31,201 bases of DNA from VMCP01 sp964492925 (GCA_964492925.1 CAZBMF010000020.1:1-31201), one strand, 5' to 3'; shown: positions 1 through 9,172, numbered from the stretch's first letter. Made by a program: numbers and translations. Notes: a model not told the origin generated them from the sequence alone.

Positions 1-28
1 TTATAGGATTATAGGATTATAGGATTAT
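1..28. repeat. 8-bp tandem repeat, unit TTATAGGA
   Basis: Three exact copies of TTATAGGA followed by a partial TTAT run from the first base of the window, so the array may continue to the left. A related fragment (GGATTATAG) recurs at about 47-55. It lies in non-coding DNA and could be a slippage-prone satellite; function is unknown. Confidence 0.8.
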
Positions 29-100
29 GTCACGATAGTTATCGGGATTATAGTTTCTCAATCTTAAATTAATCTAAAACCAAAATTATACAATAAAAAA

Positions 101-128
101 CGCCAGAGGTCTCTGGCGCTTTTTTTTT
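101..128 (+). terminator. Intrinsic terminator, possibly bidirectional
   Basis: Left arm CGCCAGA (101-107), loop GGTC, right arm TCTGGCG (112-118), then C and a run of nine T (120-128). Six A precede the stem, so it could also work on the opposite strand. The stem is nearly the same as that of the terminator at 332-357. Confidence 0.85.
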
Positions 129-324
129 GTGTAAATGAACCAACCTTAAATTTTAATTTTTTAGAAAATAATTGTGATACAACGGGTCGTTATAAACTTT
201 TGATGCTGTTCGTCATTTACGGGTGATGAAATTGACACATTTTTGTTTCAGTTTATGTTTTAAGTACTTCTTTGTTTTTTAGATGTTTGTTTGGCAAATT
301 GTTTCACGGTGGGAGATAAGCCAT

Positions 325-357
325 AAAAAAAGCGCCAGAGGTTTCTGGCGCTTTTTT
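325..357 (-). terminator. Intrinsic terminator after the YceI-family gene, bidirectional
   Basis: Perfect 8-bp stem GCGCCAGA (332-339) / TCTGGCGC (344-351) with loop GGTT. A seven-A run lies on the left and a six-T run on the right, so it has a U-tract in either direction. It lies 63 nt past the stop codon of the minus-strand YceI-family gene, so it most likely ends that transcript. Confidence 0.85.
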
Positions 358-420
358 AACTAAATAGGAGAGTATTATTTCAACGATGTGTTTGCTATCG
401 TTGATGATCCTATAGTGGGA

Positions 421-1095
421 TTATTTTTTTGAAGCTTTCAAATCGAAAGAAATAGTGATGTCTTTAGAAACAACACCATTTTTCAATTTCGCAGCAGCTT
501 TCTCAGTAAGAGACATGTTGGTTTTGTCGTAGTTTACACCCCAATCCAAACGGTTGATTGTAGTGCTACCTTTTGCAGTTAAACCAGTTTCAGTGATTGC
601 AACAGCAGCTGGGAAGCTGATGTTTTTAGTAGAATCACGCAAAGTTAAGTTACCAGAGATAACGTGCGTGTTCTCACCATTTGCTTCAGCTTTAACGCTA
701 GAAATAACGAATTTTGCAGTTGGGAATTTCTCTACATTGAAGAAATCATCAGCACCTAAGTGACCAATTAATTTAGCGTTGAACTCAGCTGGCAAACCAG
801 AATCAGTACAAACAATTTTCTTCATGTCGATTGTGAAAGAACCAGCAGTGATGTTTCCGTTTTCTACAGAAATAGAACCTTCAGAAATAGCGATAGTTCC
901 TGCATGTGAACCAACACCCACTACTTTAGAACCACCCCAACCAAGAGTGCTGTTTTGGTCTACTACGTAAGCTGCTGAACCAGCAGTTGCTGTCATTGCG
1001 CTGTCTGCTGCACCTGCTTCAGACGCGTTGCTTCCGCATGATGCAAACATCAAAGATGCTACTGCGGCTGTTAAAAAGAATATATTTTTTCTCAT
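421..1095 (-). CDS. YceI-family lipoprotein
   Basis: YceI-family proteins are small periplasmic lipocalin-like beta-barrels thought to bind isoprenoid or other amphipathic lipids; the substrate here is unknown. The start at 1095 (MRKNIFF...) gives 224 aa. A further in-frame TTG start at 1107 overlaps the promoter -7 element and is less likely. Residues 1-19 form a lipoprotein signal peptide with a lipobox ending A-S-C20. The residues after C20 (GSNAS) lack the acidic pattern used to send Bacteroidota lipoproteins to the surface, so the protein probably faces the periplasm. The YceI domain covers about 45-224, with typical features near 'LGWGGSKVVGVGSHAGTI' and 'FFNVEKFPTAKFVISSV'. It is monocistronic, with its own promoter and terminator. 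Confidence 0.88.
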   Translation of the reverse strand: MRKNIFFLTAAVASLMFASCGSNASEAGAADSAMTATAGSAAYVVDQNSTLGWGGSKVVGVGSHAGTIAISEGSISVENGNITAGSFTIDMKKIVCTDSGLPAEFNAKLIGHLGADDFFNVEKFPTAKFVISSVKAEANGENTHVISGNLTLRDSTKNISFPAAVAITETGLTAKGSTTINRLDWGVNYDKTNMSLTEKAAAKLKNGVVSKDITISFDLKASKK

Positions 1096-1104
1096 AGTTT
1101 TATG

Positions 1105-1135
1105 CAAAGTTATATTTGTTCAAACAAATATGCAA
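1105..1135 (-). promoter_or_regulatory. Bacteroidota-type promoter of the YceI-family gene
   Basis: Read on the minus strand, a TTG box (1133-1135) is followed after 20 nt by TAACTTTG (1105-1112), a full match to the -7 consensus TAnnTTTG. The ATG at 1095 lies only 9 nt beyond the element, so the 5' leader would be a few nucleotides at most. This also argues against the upstream TTG start. Confidence 0.65.
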
Positions 1136-1210
1136 GTTGAATTTTAAAATTATTCAATTCAAAGCTTGAAATCATTGAACGGTTGTTTTTTTGTTAGGGT
1201 AAAAGTTGAG

Positions 1211-1768
1211 TTAGTTGTTAGTTCTGGGTATCCACGGAATTTCTGTCCCTCCAAATTTCATATCTAAGAATCTGGCAAGGGTGAACAAATAATCACTCAA
1301 ACGGTTTAAATATTTGATGATAAAAGGTTCAATTTCTTCGATATCAGAAAGGTGAACCACCAATCTTTCAGCTCTACGACAAACGCAACGGGCAATATGT
1401 GATTGAGCACCTTGTGAGGTAGCACCTGGTAGAATAAAGTTTTTAAGTTCCGGCAATGAATCGGTTAATCGATCAATTTCATTTTCAATGATGTTGATAC
1501 TTGATTCATGAAACTCAGGTAAATTCATTTTGCTACTCGCTGAAGAAGCCAAATAAGATCCTATTGTAAATAGGTTGTTTTGAATATCGGCCAAAATTTT
1601 CTCTTCATCGGTTTTGGTAATATAGCTTCTCACCAAACCAATATGACTATTTAATTCATCAACAGTTCCATAAGATTCCACACGGATATGGTGTTTCGCT
1701 ACGCGATCTCCCCCAATGAGTCCGGTTTTGCCATCATCACCTTTTCTGGTATAAATTTTAAATGTCAT
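1211..1768 (-). CDS. ATP:cob(I)alamin adenosyltransferase, PduO type
   Basis: This enzyme transfers the adenosyl group of ATP to cob(I)alamin to make adenosylcobalamin, the cofactor of methylmalonyl-CoA mutase and related enzymes. It is 185 aa, the usual length of the single-domain family. The N-terminal ATP-binding motif TRKGDDGKTGL is at residues 7-17, the conserved RRAER is at 131-135, and NRLSDYLF at 155-162 precedes the last helix. It is probably the last gene of the run that starts with the potassium transporter, lying 31 nt after gpsA. No B12 riboswitch or corrin biosynthesis gene is visible, so it may serve cobalamin salvage (inference). Confidence 0.92.
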   Translation of the reverse strand: MTFKIYTRKGDDGKTGLIGGDRVAKHHIRVESYGTVDELNSHIGLVRSYITKTDEEKILADIQNNLFTIGSYLASSASSKMNLPEFHESSINIIENEIDRLTDSLPELKNFILPGATSQGAQSHIARCVCRRAERLVVHLSDIEEIEPFIIKYLNRLSDYLFTLARFLDMKFGGTEIPWIPRTNN

Positions 1769-1799
1769 CGATTAAGTAACAATAATATGTTCAAAATGT

Positions 1800-2804
1800 T
1801 TAACAAAGTTGTTTTTCTGCAAGGAAATTAAAAATGCTTTTTGCATTACCTTGTTTGTAAACAACATCATATACTGCTTTTACGATAGGCATATCGATGT
1901 TGTTGTTCACCGCCAACTCGTAAACCAATTCGGTTGCATAATAACCTTCGGCCACCATATTCATTTCTAGTTGTGCTGATTTAACGGAGTAACCTTTACC
2001 TAACATGGTTCCGAATGATCGGTTTCTGCTGAATTGAGAGTAGCACGTCACCAACAAATCTCCCAGATAAGCGGCTTCTTTAACATCTCTATTTTCAACA
2101 TGAATTTCGTGCAGAAAGGTTTCCATTTCGCGAATTGCAGCAGCAACGAATACAGCTTGGAAGTTATCGCCATAGCCCAGTCCATGTGCAATTCCTGAAC
2201 CAATGGCATAAATATTTTTCAAAACTGAAGCATATTCGGCACCAATTAAATCTTGGGTTTGACTGATGTTGATAAATCTACAGTCAAAAAGATTTGCAAT
2301 TTTCGCGGTTGTTTCGGGCAATAGTCCGCTGATGGTTAAATAGCTTAATTTTTCGAGAGCTACTTCTTCGGCGTGACAAGGACCAGAAATGAGTGTAATA
2401 TTTTCAAAAGGGATATTGAAGTTTTGATTGAGGTATTTGGCAATAACCATTTTAGAATGTGGTTCAATGCCCTTAATTGCTGTGATATAAGTTTTATTTG
2501 GAGGCAAAGTTGCACCATTAAGGGCATTGTCTACAAATGCTGATGGAACAGCGAGAAGTATTACATCAGATTGATCAATAACACTTTGAATGTTGGTTGT
2601 AGCACTAATAACATTCGGATGTATTTCAACAGAAGAAAGGTATTTAGGATTGTGGTGAAATTCTTTGATGTAATTTACGGTATTCTCATCGCGCATCCAC
2701 CAATTGATAGAGATTGATGGATTTTCGGTGAGGATTTTGATAAGCGCTGTTGCCCAGCTGCCATTTCCAATTACACCAAAGTTTAGGGGTGGGGTAGATG
2801 TCAT
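1800..2804 (-). CDS. gpsA: Glycerol-3-phosphate dehydrogenase [NAD(P)+]
   Basis: It reduces dihydroxyacetone phosphate to sn-glycerol-3-phosphate, the backbone for phospholipid synthesis, in the cytosol. It is 334 aa, a normal length. The Rossmann nucleotide-binding loop GVIGNGSWATAL is at residues 10-21. 'ISGPCHAEEVA' is the conserved substrate-domain segment, and the catalytic lysine is probably K196 in SVLKNIYAIG. The start is 3 nt after the stop of the bcp-like gene, so the two are almost certainly co-transcribed and possibly translationally coupled. Confidence 0.95.
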   Translation of the reverse strand: MTSTPPLNFGVIGNGSWATALIKILTENPSISINWWMRDENTVNYIKEFHHNPKYLSSVEIHPNVISATTNIQSVIDQSDVILLAVPSAFVDNALNGATLPPNKTYITAIKGIEPHSKMVIAKYLNQNFNIPFENITLISGPCHAEEVALEKLSYLTISGLLPETTAKIANLFDCRFINISQTQDLIGAEYASVLKNIYAIGSGIAHGLGYGDNFQAVFVAAAIREMETFLHEIHVENRDVKEAAYLGDLLVTCYSQFSRNRSFGTMLGKGYSVKSAQLEMNMVAEGYYATELVYELAVNNNIDMPIVKAVYDVVYKQGNAKSIFNFLAEKQLC

Positions 2805-2807
2805 GAT

Positions 2808-3254
2808 TTATTTGATTTGTGAAGCGTGGTTTTTGGTATCCACTTTCTCGATAATTTCAGTGAGTATGCCATTTTCATCGATAATAAAAGTTGTTCTGGC
2901 AACACCCATATATTTTCTTCCGTACATGCTTTTCTCAACCCAAACGCCATAAGCATTACAAACCGTTTGGTCGGTGTCGGCCAATAGGCTGAAAGGAAGG
3001 TTGTATTTGGCAATAAATTTCGTGTGTTTTTTGGGTTCGTCGGGACTTACTCCTAAAACGGCGTATCCTTTATCCAAAAGATCTTGATAATTATCTCTCA
3101 AGCTACATGCTTCAGCGGTACACCCTGGGGTGTCGTCTTTTGGGTAAAAATACAAAACCAATTTTTTACCTGTAAAATCTGCGAGACTTACTGTTTTTTC
3201 ATTTTCGTCTAGAGCCGAAAAATTGGGAGCTTTTTTTCCTATTTCTGGTAACAT
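2808..3254 (-). CDS. bcp: Thioredoxin-dependent thiol peroxidase (Bcp/PrxQ family)
   Basis: This cytosolic peroxiredoxin reduces hydrogen peroxide and alkyl hydroperoxides using thioredoxin. It has 148 aa and a single AhpC-TSA domain. The motif DTPGCTAEAC gives peroxidatic C45 and a resolving cysteine at C50, the spacing of the atypical 2-Cys Bcp subgroup. It lies between the dipeptidyl peptidase gene (31 nt upstream) and gpsA (3 nt downstream). Thioredoxin reductase, the source of its reductant, is elsewhere in the window at 10071. Confidence 0.95.
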   Translation of the reverse strand: MLPEIGKKAPNFSALDENEKTVSLADFTGKKLVLYFYPKDDTPGCTAEACSLRDNYQDLLDKGYAVLGVSPDEPKKHTKFIAKYNLPFSLLADTDQTVCNAYGVWVEKSMYGRKYMGVARTTFIIDENGILTEIIEKVDTKNHASQIK

Positions 3255-3285
3255 GTTATTTAAACAATTTTAAAGGTAAAAGGGT

Positions 3286-5517
3286 TTATAAATTTTCCTT
3301 TACAAAGGTAGTGAGTTTTCTGAAAAGATGTTTTTGAGCATCTAAATCGCCAATTCCGTGGTTTCTGTTAGGGTAAATTTCAGAATCGAAATTAGAACCA
3401 CTTTTAATCATGGCTTTGATCATTTCTGTGGCATTTTGGAAATGCACATTGTCGTCGGCGGTTCCATGCACAATGAGGTATTTCCCACGCAAATTTGAAG
3501 TGAAGTTCAATGGAGAGTTTTCTTCATATCCAATTTTATTTAATTCAGGAGTTCTCAAATATCTTTCAGTGTAAATGTTGTCGTAGTATTTCCAGTGGGT
3601 TACAGGAGCCACAGCCATTCCCATTTTGAAAATGTCTGGACTTTTAACCATGCACAAAGAGGTTAAATATCCTCCAAAACTCCATCCCCAAACACCAATT
3701 CTAGCTGCATCCACATATTTTTGTGTAGCTAGCCACATTGCACCAGCAGCTTGATCTTCTTGTTCTAATTTACCAAGATTTAAGTAGGTTGATTTTTTAA
3801 AAGCAGCACCTTTATTGCCGGTTCCTCTGTTGTCTACACTAAATACAATATATCCTTGGCTTGCAAGGTGTTGGAACCATAAGAAATTACGACCAGCATA
3901 AGCATTTCTAACCGTGTTGTGTCCAGGTCCTCCATACATAAACATGAGAACAGGGTATTTCTTAGTTGAATCAAAATTGGTAGGTTTGATCATCCAATAG
4001 TTCAAATATGTTCCTTCTGAATTTCTAAATTGACCGAAATTGCAAGAGCCTAAATTCAACTTACTCATGGTTTCTGTCCACTTTGTATTTTCTTCAATTT
4101 TAATGGTGCCAAGGCTTTCAAAAAGATCCAATTTCTTTGGAAGTTTAATTTTAGATTCAGTGATGATTTCTTTAGAACCATCGACCAACACCGTTGTATA
4201 AATTGGTTTTTCAGAGAAACTTGAAGTCATTACATAATACCAAGCAGCATTTTTGCTCATGATGATTGTTTGATTGCCATCAGACATAGATCTATACATG
4301 AGTCGTTTTTTTGTATCAATTGAAACTTTCCATAGGTTGTCTTGGATGGTTGAGAATTCAGTTGAACTATAGTAAACCGATTTCGTAACTGGATTGTAAC
4401 CGTAAATTTTATTTACTTGCCATTGTCCCTCCGTAATTTGAACTTCTTTTTTAGCGGCATAATCAAATAAATATAAGTGGTTAAAGCCCGATTTTTCTGA
4501 GGTATAAAAGAATTTTGTAGAATTTGGAAGGAACATTAGGTCGTCGGTGATTTCAACGTAAGCCGGGTCTTTTTCTTCCAAAATTACGGAGCAGTTTCCA
4601 GTAGTTGGGTCACAAAAAAGCAGCTCCCAATGGTTTTGCAAACGGTTCAATCTTTGAATACTCAACTGCTTGTCGGTTTGTGTCCATTTGATTCTTGGAA
4701 TGTATTGATCTCTTTGACTTTCAATGTAAGTTTGAACTGATTTGTTGCTGGCAATGTTGTACACAAATACATCCACCACAGAGTTTGCTTCGCCTGCTTT
4801 TGGATATTTCCATTTTTCTTGTGAGGGATAAAGACCGTCGAAAACATCCATAGAGAATTCCTTTACTTTTGATTCATCGAAACGGTAATAAGCGAGATAT
4901 TTTCCTGTAGGACTCCATTCAAAACCGGTGCTCATTGAAAATTCTTCTTCATACACCCAATCAACGGCACCATTGATGATTTGGTTCACTTTACCATCTT
5001 TGGAAACTGCGGTTTCTTGCTTGGTTTGCAAGTTGAAAACATAGAGATTATTTTCTTTTACATAAGCTACATTTTGATTGTCGGGACTCAATGTTGGGTA
5101 CAACACGCGTCCAGGTATTTCAATGGTTTTTTTGTTTTGAATATCCACCACATAAGCCATTACTGAATAGCTATGTCTGTAAATTTGATTGGGATTTGTT
5201 TCCACCAACATGAATTGGTAATCGGTAGAGAATTTTGTTGACCCTTGTTGTAATTTTTGGCTAAACCAATTGGAATGAAACAAAGTTTTGAGTGAATCAC
5301 TGGGATTGCTTGGATTTTGGGTAATGATCCACCAACTATTTCCTGAGTATTTTGTAGCGATGAGGGATTTTCCATCGGCTGTAAATTGCCCAATTTTGGC
5401 AGGAGTAGGTTTCAATGAACGGTTTGAAAAAATATCGTCAAAACTGATATTTTGAGCAAGTGTCAAATTTGATATCCCCCAAAAAATGAGGAAAAATAAA
5501 ATGGATTTTTTTTGCAT
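3286..5517 (-). CDS. Dipeptidyl peptidase IV, S9B family, secreted
   Basis: DPP IV removes Xaa-Pro or Xaa-Ala dipeptides from peptide N-termini; in Bacteroidota it works in the periplasm or outer membrane during peptide use. It is 743 aa, typical of the family. A signal peptide covers residues 1-21 (ending LTLAQ). The N-terminal eight-bladed propeller holds the double-Glu motif VYEEEF (about 188-193) that binds the substrate amino terminus. The C-terminal alpha/beta-hydrolase domain has nucleophile S613 in GWSFGGY, Asp at about 688 in HGTADDNVHFQ, and His720 in NRNHG. No T9SS sorting domain follows. It starts 2 nt after the stop of the kup-type gene and so belongs to that operon. Confidence 0.94.
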   Translation of the reverse strand: MQKKSILFFLIFWGISNLTLAQNISFDDIFSNRSLKPTPAKIGQFTADGKSLIATKYSGNSWWIITQNPSNPSDSLKTLFHSNWFSQKLQQGSTKFSTDYQFMLVETNPNQIYRHSYSVMAYVVDIQNKKTIEIPGRVLYPTLSPDNQNVAYVKENNLYVFNLQTKQETAVSKDGKVNQIINGAVDWVYEEEFSMSTGFEWSPTGKYLAYYRFDESKVKEFSMDVFDGLYPSQEKWKYPKAGEANSVVDVFVYNIASNKSVQTYIESQRDQYIPRIKWTQTDKQLSIQRLNRLQNHWELLFCDPTTGNCSVILEEKDPAYVEITDDLMFLPNSTKFFYTSEKSGFNHLYLFDYAAKKEVQITEGQWQVNKIYGYNPVTKSVYYSSTEFSTIQDNLWKVSIDTKKRLMYRSMSDGNQTIIMSKNAAWYYVMTSSFSEKPIYTTVLVDGSKEIITESKIKLPKKLDLFESLGTIKIEENTKWTETMSKLNLGSCNFGQFRNSEGTYLNYWMIKPTNFDSTKKYPVLMFMYGGPGHNTVRNAYAGRNFLWFQHLASQGYIVFSVDNRGTGNKGAAFKKSTYLNLGKLEQEDQAAGAMWLATQKYVDAARIGVWGWSFGGYLTSLCMVKSPDIFKMGMAVAPVTHWKYYDNIYTERYLRTPELNKIGYEENSPLNFTSNLRGKYLIVHGTADDNVHFQNATEMIKAMIKSGSNFDSEIYPNRNHGIGDLDAQKHLFRKLTTFVKENL

Positions 5518-5519
5518 TT

Positions 5520-7481
5520 TTAGCGAATTCTTTTAAGTTGAACATCGGTTCTTGGGGCAATAACCACTGGAACCAATTCTTTTGTAACCATACTTCCATC
5601 GAGTCCAAACCATTTTTCGGGTCTTCCTGCCATGATTTTAATTTTTTCATAAGCATCCATCACAAGGTTGTCGAAAATAGGGAGTTCATTTTCGGTGCTC
5701 ATTTCTTCTTCAACGAGTACGAAACGGAAATCTCCTAAACTATGTTTGTCTGAGAAACCATGATAATACGGGTCTAAATCAATTTCTTTGTTTTCAATCA
5801 TTTCATTGATTACACCTTTCAAATACAGGCTGATTTTTTGTTGCACCCTGAATCCAAGTCTGAAACGAACTTTATAGATGTCGTTTTTTTCAATCACCGA
5901 CACCTTATATTCCATGGTATAGGGTTCATCCGTAACATCTACATTGATAAACCAATAAAAATCGGCACGTTTTGGTCTTTTGTGCAAGATGGAATAGATG
6001 AGGGGAGATTCCACTTCATCGTCTTGTTTTGCTTTACTCAGGTAAATTAGGTGGGTTGCGAATTTTGGGAGTGTGGTATCTTGACTGAGGGATCTGAGTT
6101 TGTCGCGGTAATTTGTCAATTTCTCAGTAATCACCATTTTTTGTTTGATTTGACCACCGCGGTAACTAACATACATCACAGCAATAATGGCAGCACCAAT
6201 AAACAAGGTAACGAAACCACCTTCCATGAATTTTGCGAGGTTGGCCATCAAGAAGGCTGATTCTACCGCAAAGAAAATGAGCATGATAATCCAAATTAAA
6301 ATGATATTCCACCTTTTGGTTTTAAGATAATAGAATAGCAGAATACTCGTCATGAGCATTGTAACGGTGATTGCCAAACCATAGGCAGCTTCCATGGCAG
6401 CAGATTCTTTAAATATTAAAACAATTGCAATGCAACCAGCAAGTAAGGCAGTATTTACTGTGGGGATGTAAATTTGTCCCTTCACCGCTGTTGGGAATTT
6501 AACAGTGAATTTAGGGAAGAAGTGCAAACGAATGGCTTCTGAAACCAAGGTGAACGAGCCACTAATTAGGGCTTGAGAAGCGATGATAGCAGCCATAGTT
6601 GCAATTGCAATTCCAATAGGCAAAAACCAGTCTGGCATGATAGAGTAGAAAACCCTCATTTCACCTAACGGCTGACCAATATGTTTCAAAAGCCAAGCAC
6701 CTTGCCCAAAATAATTTGCAAGCAAACAGAATTTCACAAAAATCCAAGAATATTGAATGTTCTTTTTGCCACAATGTCCAAGGTCGGAATACAAAGCTTC
6801 GGCCCCAGTTGTGCACAAAAAAACGGCACCTAGCAGTAAAAATGCGTTGGGGGAGGAAGTAATAAAACGATAGACCCAAATTGGATTTAGGGCTTTCAAC
6901 ACTTCCGGATGCGCCAACATTTGTGAGAATCCTAAAACGCTCAACATAGAGAACCAAACAAGCATTACAGGACCAAAGAATTTACCCACGGCCGTTGTTC
7001 CGGCGCGCTGAAATAGGAAAATACCAATGATAATTGTGATTACAATGGGCACAGTGTGAATGTCCCTCAAATCAATATGATAACCATTTGTAGGGTTAAT
7101 GAATCGTAAGCCTTCAATTGCAGAGGCAACTGAAATTGGCGGAGTGATAATTCCATCGGCCAATAGCATGGCACCACCCACCATCGTTCCTACCACAAGA
7201 TAAGGAAAACGGCGTCGTAAGAGACTGTAAAGCGAAAAAATGCCTCCTTCACCTTTGTTATCGGCTTGGAGTGTGAGAATCACGTATTTTATAGTAGTTT
7301 GAATGGTTAATGTCCAAAATACGGCGCTAATGCCACCCAATACTAGATCTTCTGAAATGAGTTTGTCGCCAACAATTGCGTTCATAACGTACAATGGCGA
7401 AGTTCCGATGTCGCCATAAATGATCCCCAACGTGATCAAAAGGCCGGCTGCTGTGAGTTTGTCGATACGGGAGTGCCCCAT
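5520..7481 (-). CDS. kup: KUP/HAK/KT-family potassium transporter
   Basis: This is a K+ uptake permease of the inner membrane, probably a K+/H+ symporter. It has 653 aa, with about twelve hydrophobic segments in the first 430 residues and a hydrophilic cytosolic C-terminal domain, as in the family. The signature GDIGTSPLYV lies at residues 23-32 in the first membrane segment. It is the first gene of a minus-strand run (kup, dpp4, bcp, gpsA, adenosyltransferase). It is divergent from glnN, with about 220 nt between them. I did not find a full-match TAnnTTTG element upstream on this strand; the nearest has one mismatch (TAAATTCG, about 7499-7506). Confidence 0.95.
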   Translation of the reverse strand: MGHSRIDKLTAAGLLITLGIIYGDIGTSPLYVMNAIVGDKLISEDLVLGGISAVFWTLTIQTTIKYVILTLQADNKGEGGIFSLYSLLRRRFPYLVVGTMVGGAMLLADGIITPPISVASAIEGLRFINPTNGYHIDLRDIHTVPIVITIIIGIFLFQRAGTTAVGKFFGPVMLVWFSMLSVLGFSQMLAHPEVLKALNPIWVYRFITSSPNAFLLLGAVFLCTTGAEALYSDLGHCGKKNIQYSWIFVKFCLLANYFGQGAWLLKHIGQPLGEMRVFYSIMPDWFLPIGIAIATMAAIIASQALISGSFTLVSEAIRLHFFPKFTVKFPTAVKGQIYIPTVNTALLAGCIAIVLIFKESAAMEAAYGLAITVTMLMTSILLFYYLKTKRWNIILIWIIMLIFFAVESAFLMANLAKFMEGGFVTLFIGAAIIAVMYVSYRGGQIKQKMVITEKLTNYRDKLRSLSQDTTLPKFATHLIYLSKAKQDDEVESPLIYSILHKRPKRADFYWFINVDVTDEPYTMEYKVSVIEKNDIYKVRFRLGFRVQQKISLYLKGVINEMIENKEIDLDPYYHGFSDKHSLGDFRFVLVEEEMSTENELPIFDNLVMDAYEKIKIMAGRPEKWFGLDGSMVTKELVPVVIAPRTDVQLKRIR

Positions 7482-7668
7482 GAGTGAAATTATTGGGCGA
7501 ATTTAATGTTATTGTTGCTAATTTGGGGATAATTTTTAAAATGTGAGATTTTTGTGGATATTGAATTTGACTTGTCTGAAAAATATGGAAAAACGGCGCA
7601 ATTGTGTCAAAATTACACTTGTTGAATAAATCTTTAAACTGAAATGGTGAATAACACGAATTTCAAAC

Positions 7669-7676
7669 TAAATTTG
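7669..7676 (+). promoter_or_regulatory. Candidate -7 element of glnN
   Basis: TAAATTTG matches the Bacteroidota -7 consensus TAnnTTTG exactly and lies 27 nt before the ATG at 7704. No good TTTG box is found about 20 nt upstream, so the call is tentative. If it is real, the upstream ATG at 7644 is not on the transcript and translation starts at 7704. Confidence 0.4.
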
Positions 7677-7703
7677 CGGCAGAAATCTTACACAACCAAG
7701 AAA

Positions 7704-9162
7704 ATGTCTGAAAAAAAATCATCAAATGAATCGGTAATGTCAACAGCCTTCGTAGCTGGGAATGAAATTTCTTCGTATTTCGGAGAGATGGTTTTCGGTC
7801 CACAAGCACAAAAGCAGTATTTGTCTGAAGAGTCGCAAAAAGCCATAGAAAAGGCAATCAACGAAGGCCATGCAGTAAGCCGCGAGATGTCTGATGGCGT
7901 TGCAGAAGGGATGAAAAATTGGGCGTTGGACATGGGAGCAACACATTACACCCACTGGTTTCAACCATTAAGAGGAACAACAGCTGAAAAGCACGATAGT
8001 TTTTTTGAACCAACGGGTATCGATACCGGTATTGAAGTTTTTTCTGGAAAATCTTTAACCCAGCAAGAACCTGATGCATCGTCCTTCCCTAATGGTGGTA
8101 TTCGTAATACCTTTGAGGCAAGAGGTTATTCAGTATGGGATCCTAGTTCACCCGCATTTATCATTGAAAAAGCAGGTGCAAGAACTCTTTGTATTCCTAC
8201 AATTTTTATTTCTTACACGGGTGAAGCCTTAGATTATAAAGCACCATTGTTGAAAACATTGGCTTTTGTTCGCAAAGCAGCTACCGATGTTTGTCAATAT
8301 TTCGATGAAAATGTAAACGACTGCTCAGTTAGTTTGGGTGTAGAACAAGAATATTTCTTGGTAAAAGAAGATTTGTTCAGATTGCGTCCTGACTTAATGT
8401 ATGCTGGCAGAACGTTAATCGGACATACGCCTGCGAAAGGTCAACAGTTGGAAGACCATTATTTTGGCTCAATTCCTACAAATGTGCAAGCATTTATGGT
8501 TGAGTTTGAAGAGAAATCTCATCAATTGGGTATTCCTTTGAGAACACGTCATAATGAGGTGGCTCCTGGACAATTTGAATGTGCACCACAATTTGAAACA
8601 TTGAATTTAGCGGTAGACCACAATACTTTGTTGATGGACGTAATGGAAGCCGTTGCTTCAAATCATGGTTTTAAAGTATTGTTACATGAGAAACCCTTCA
8701 AAGGAATCAATGGTAGTGGAAAACACAATAACTGGAGTTTGATTACCAATACTGGTGTGAATTTGTTATCACCTGGTAAAAGCCCAGAGCAAAATCTTCA
8801 ATTTTTAACTTTCTTTATCAACGTAATTAAAGCGGTTCACGATCATGCAGATTTGATGCGTGCTAGTATTGCAACTGCAGGAAACGACCATCGTTTGGGT
8901 GCAAACGAAGCCCCTCCAGCAATTATGTCGGTATTTGTGGGTGATACGTTGGAACATGTTTTGGAAGATTTCGAGAGCAACACACAAACATCTAAAGGTA
9001 CTTCGGTGAAGGATTCAATTCAAATTCCGAACATCCCTGAGATTTTATTAGACAATACGGATAGAAACAGAACTTCTCCATTTGCGTTCACTGGAAATAA
9101 ATTCGAATTTAGGGCTGTTGGAAGTTCTGATAACTGCGCGAGTCCAATGGTGGTTTTAAATA
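7704..9162 (+). CDS. glnN: Glutamine synthetase type III, N-terminal two thirds (runs into assembly gap)
   Basis: GSIII makes glutamine from glutamate, ammonia and ATP and is the common glutamine synthetase form in Bacteroidota. I start it at 7704 (MSEKKSSNES). An in-frame ATG at 7644 adds 20 residues, but a -7 promoter element falls inside that extension. The visible part has the GSIII N-terminal domain, the catalytic-domain strand GVEQEYFLV (about residues 212-220), NGSGKHNNWSL (about 335-345) and FEFRAVGSSDNCASPM near the end. It stops at ...VVLN, 486 residues in, where ten N begin. The remaining 234 or so residues resume at 9303 in the same frame. The two parts plus about four missing residues would give the usual GSIII length of about 725. 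The gene is probably intact in the organism. Confidence 0.9.
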
Positions 9163-9172
9163 NNNNNNNNNN
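9163..9172. other. Assembly gap (10 N) inside glnN
   Basis: Ten unknown bases mark a join between contigs, and the true length is unknown. By comparison with the family, only about four codons should separate ...VVLN before the gap from DQLVKFKQ after it. The 130 bases that follow the gap are therefore unexpected. Confidence 0.97.

Larger units (their letters stand above)
1..420. other. Non-coding region at window edge
   Basis: No convincing gene lies here: every ATG-started frame I read is closed within a few codons. The stretch holds an 8-bp tandem repeat at the extreme left end and two intrinsic terminators with nearly the same stem. About 200 nt of AT-rich sequence separates the terminators, and I found no recognisable promoter element in it. 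The gene left of the window that would use the first terminator is not visible. Confidence 0.7.

Noticed and set aside
1..60. Repeats at the left edge as part of a CRISPR array
   Set aside because: The repeat unit is 8 bp with no spacers, and no cas gene is present.
3286..5517. Dipeptidyl peptidase IV as a T9SS cargo
   Set aside because: It ends at the normal end of the hydrolase domain (FVKENL) with no C-terminal sorting domain.
7644..7703. In-frame N-terminal extension of glnN from the ATG at 7644
   Set aside because: The extra 20 residues look like translated leader, and a full-match -7 element lies inside them; the ATG at 7704 fits the family better. Not excluded.
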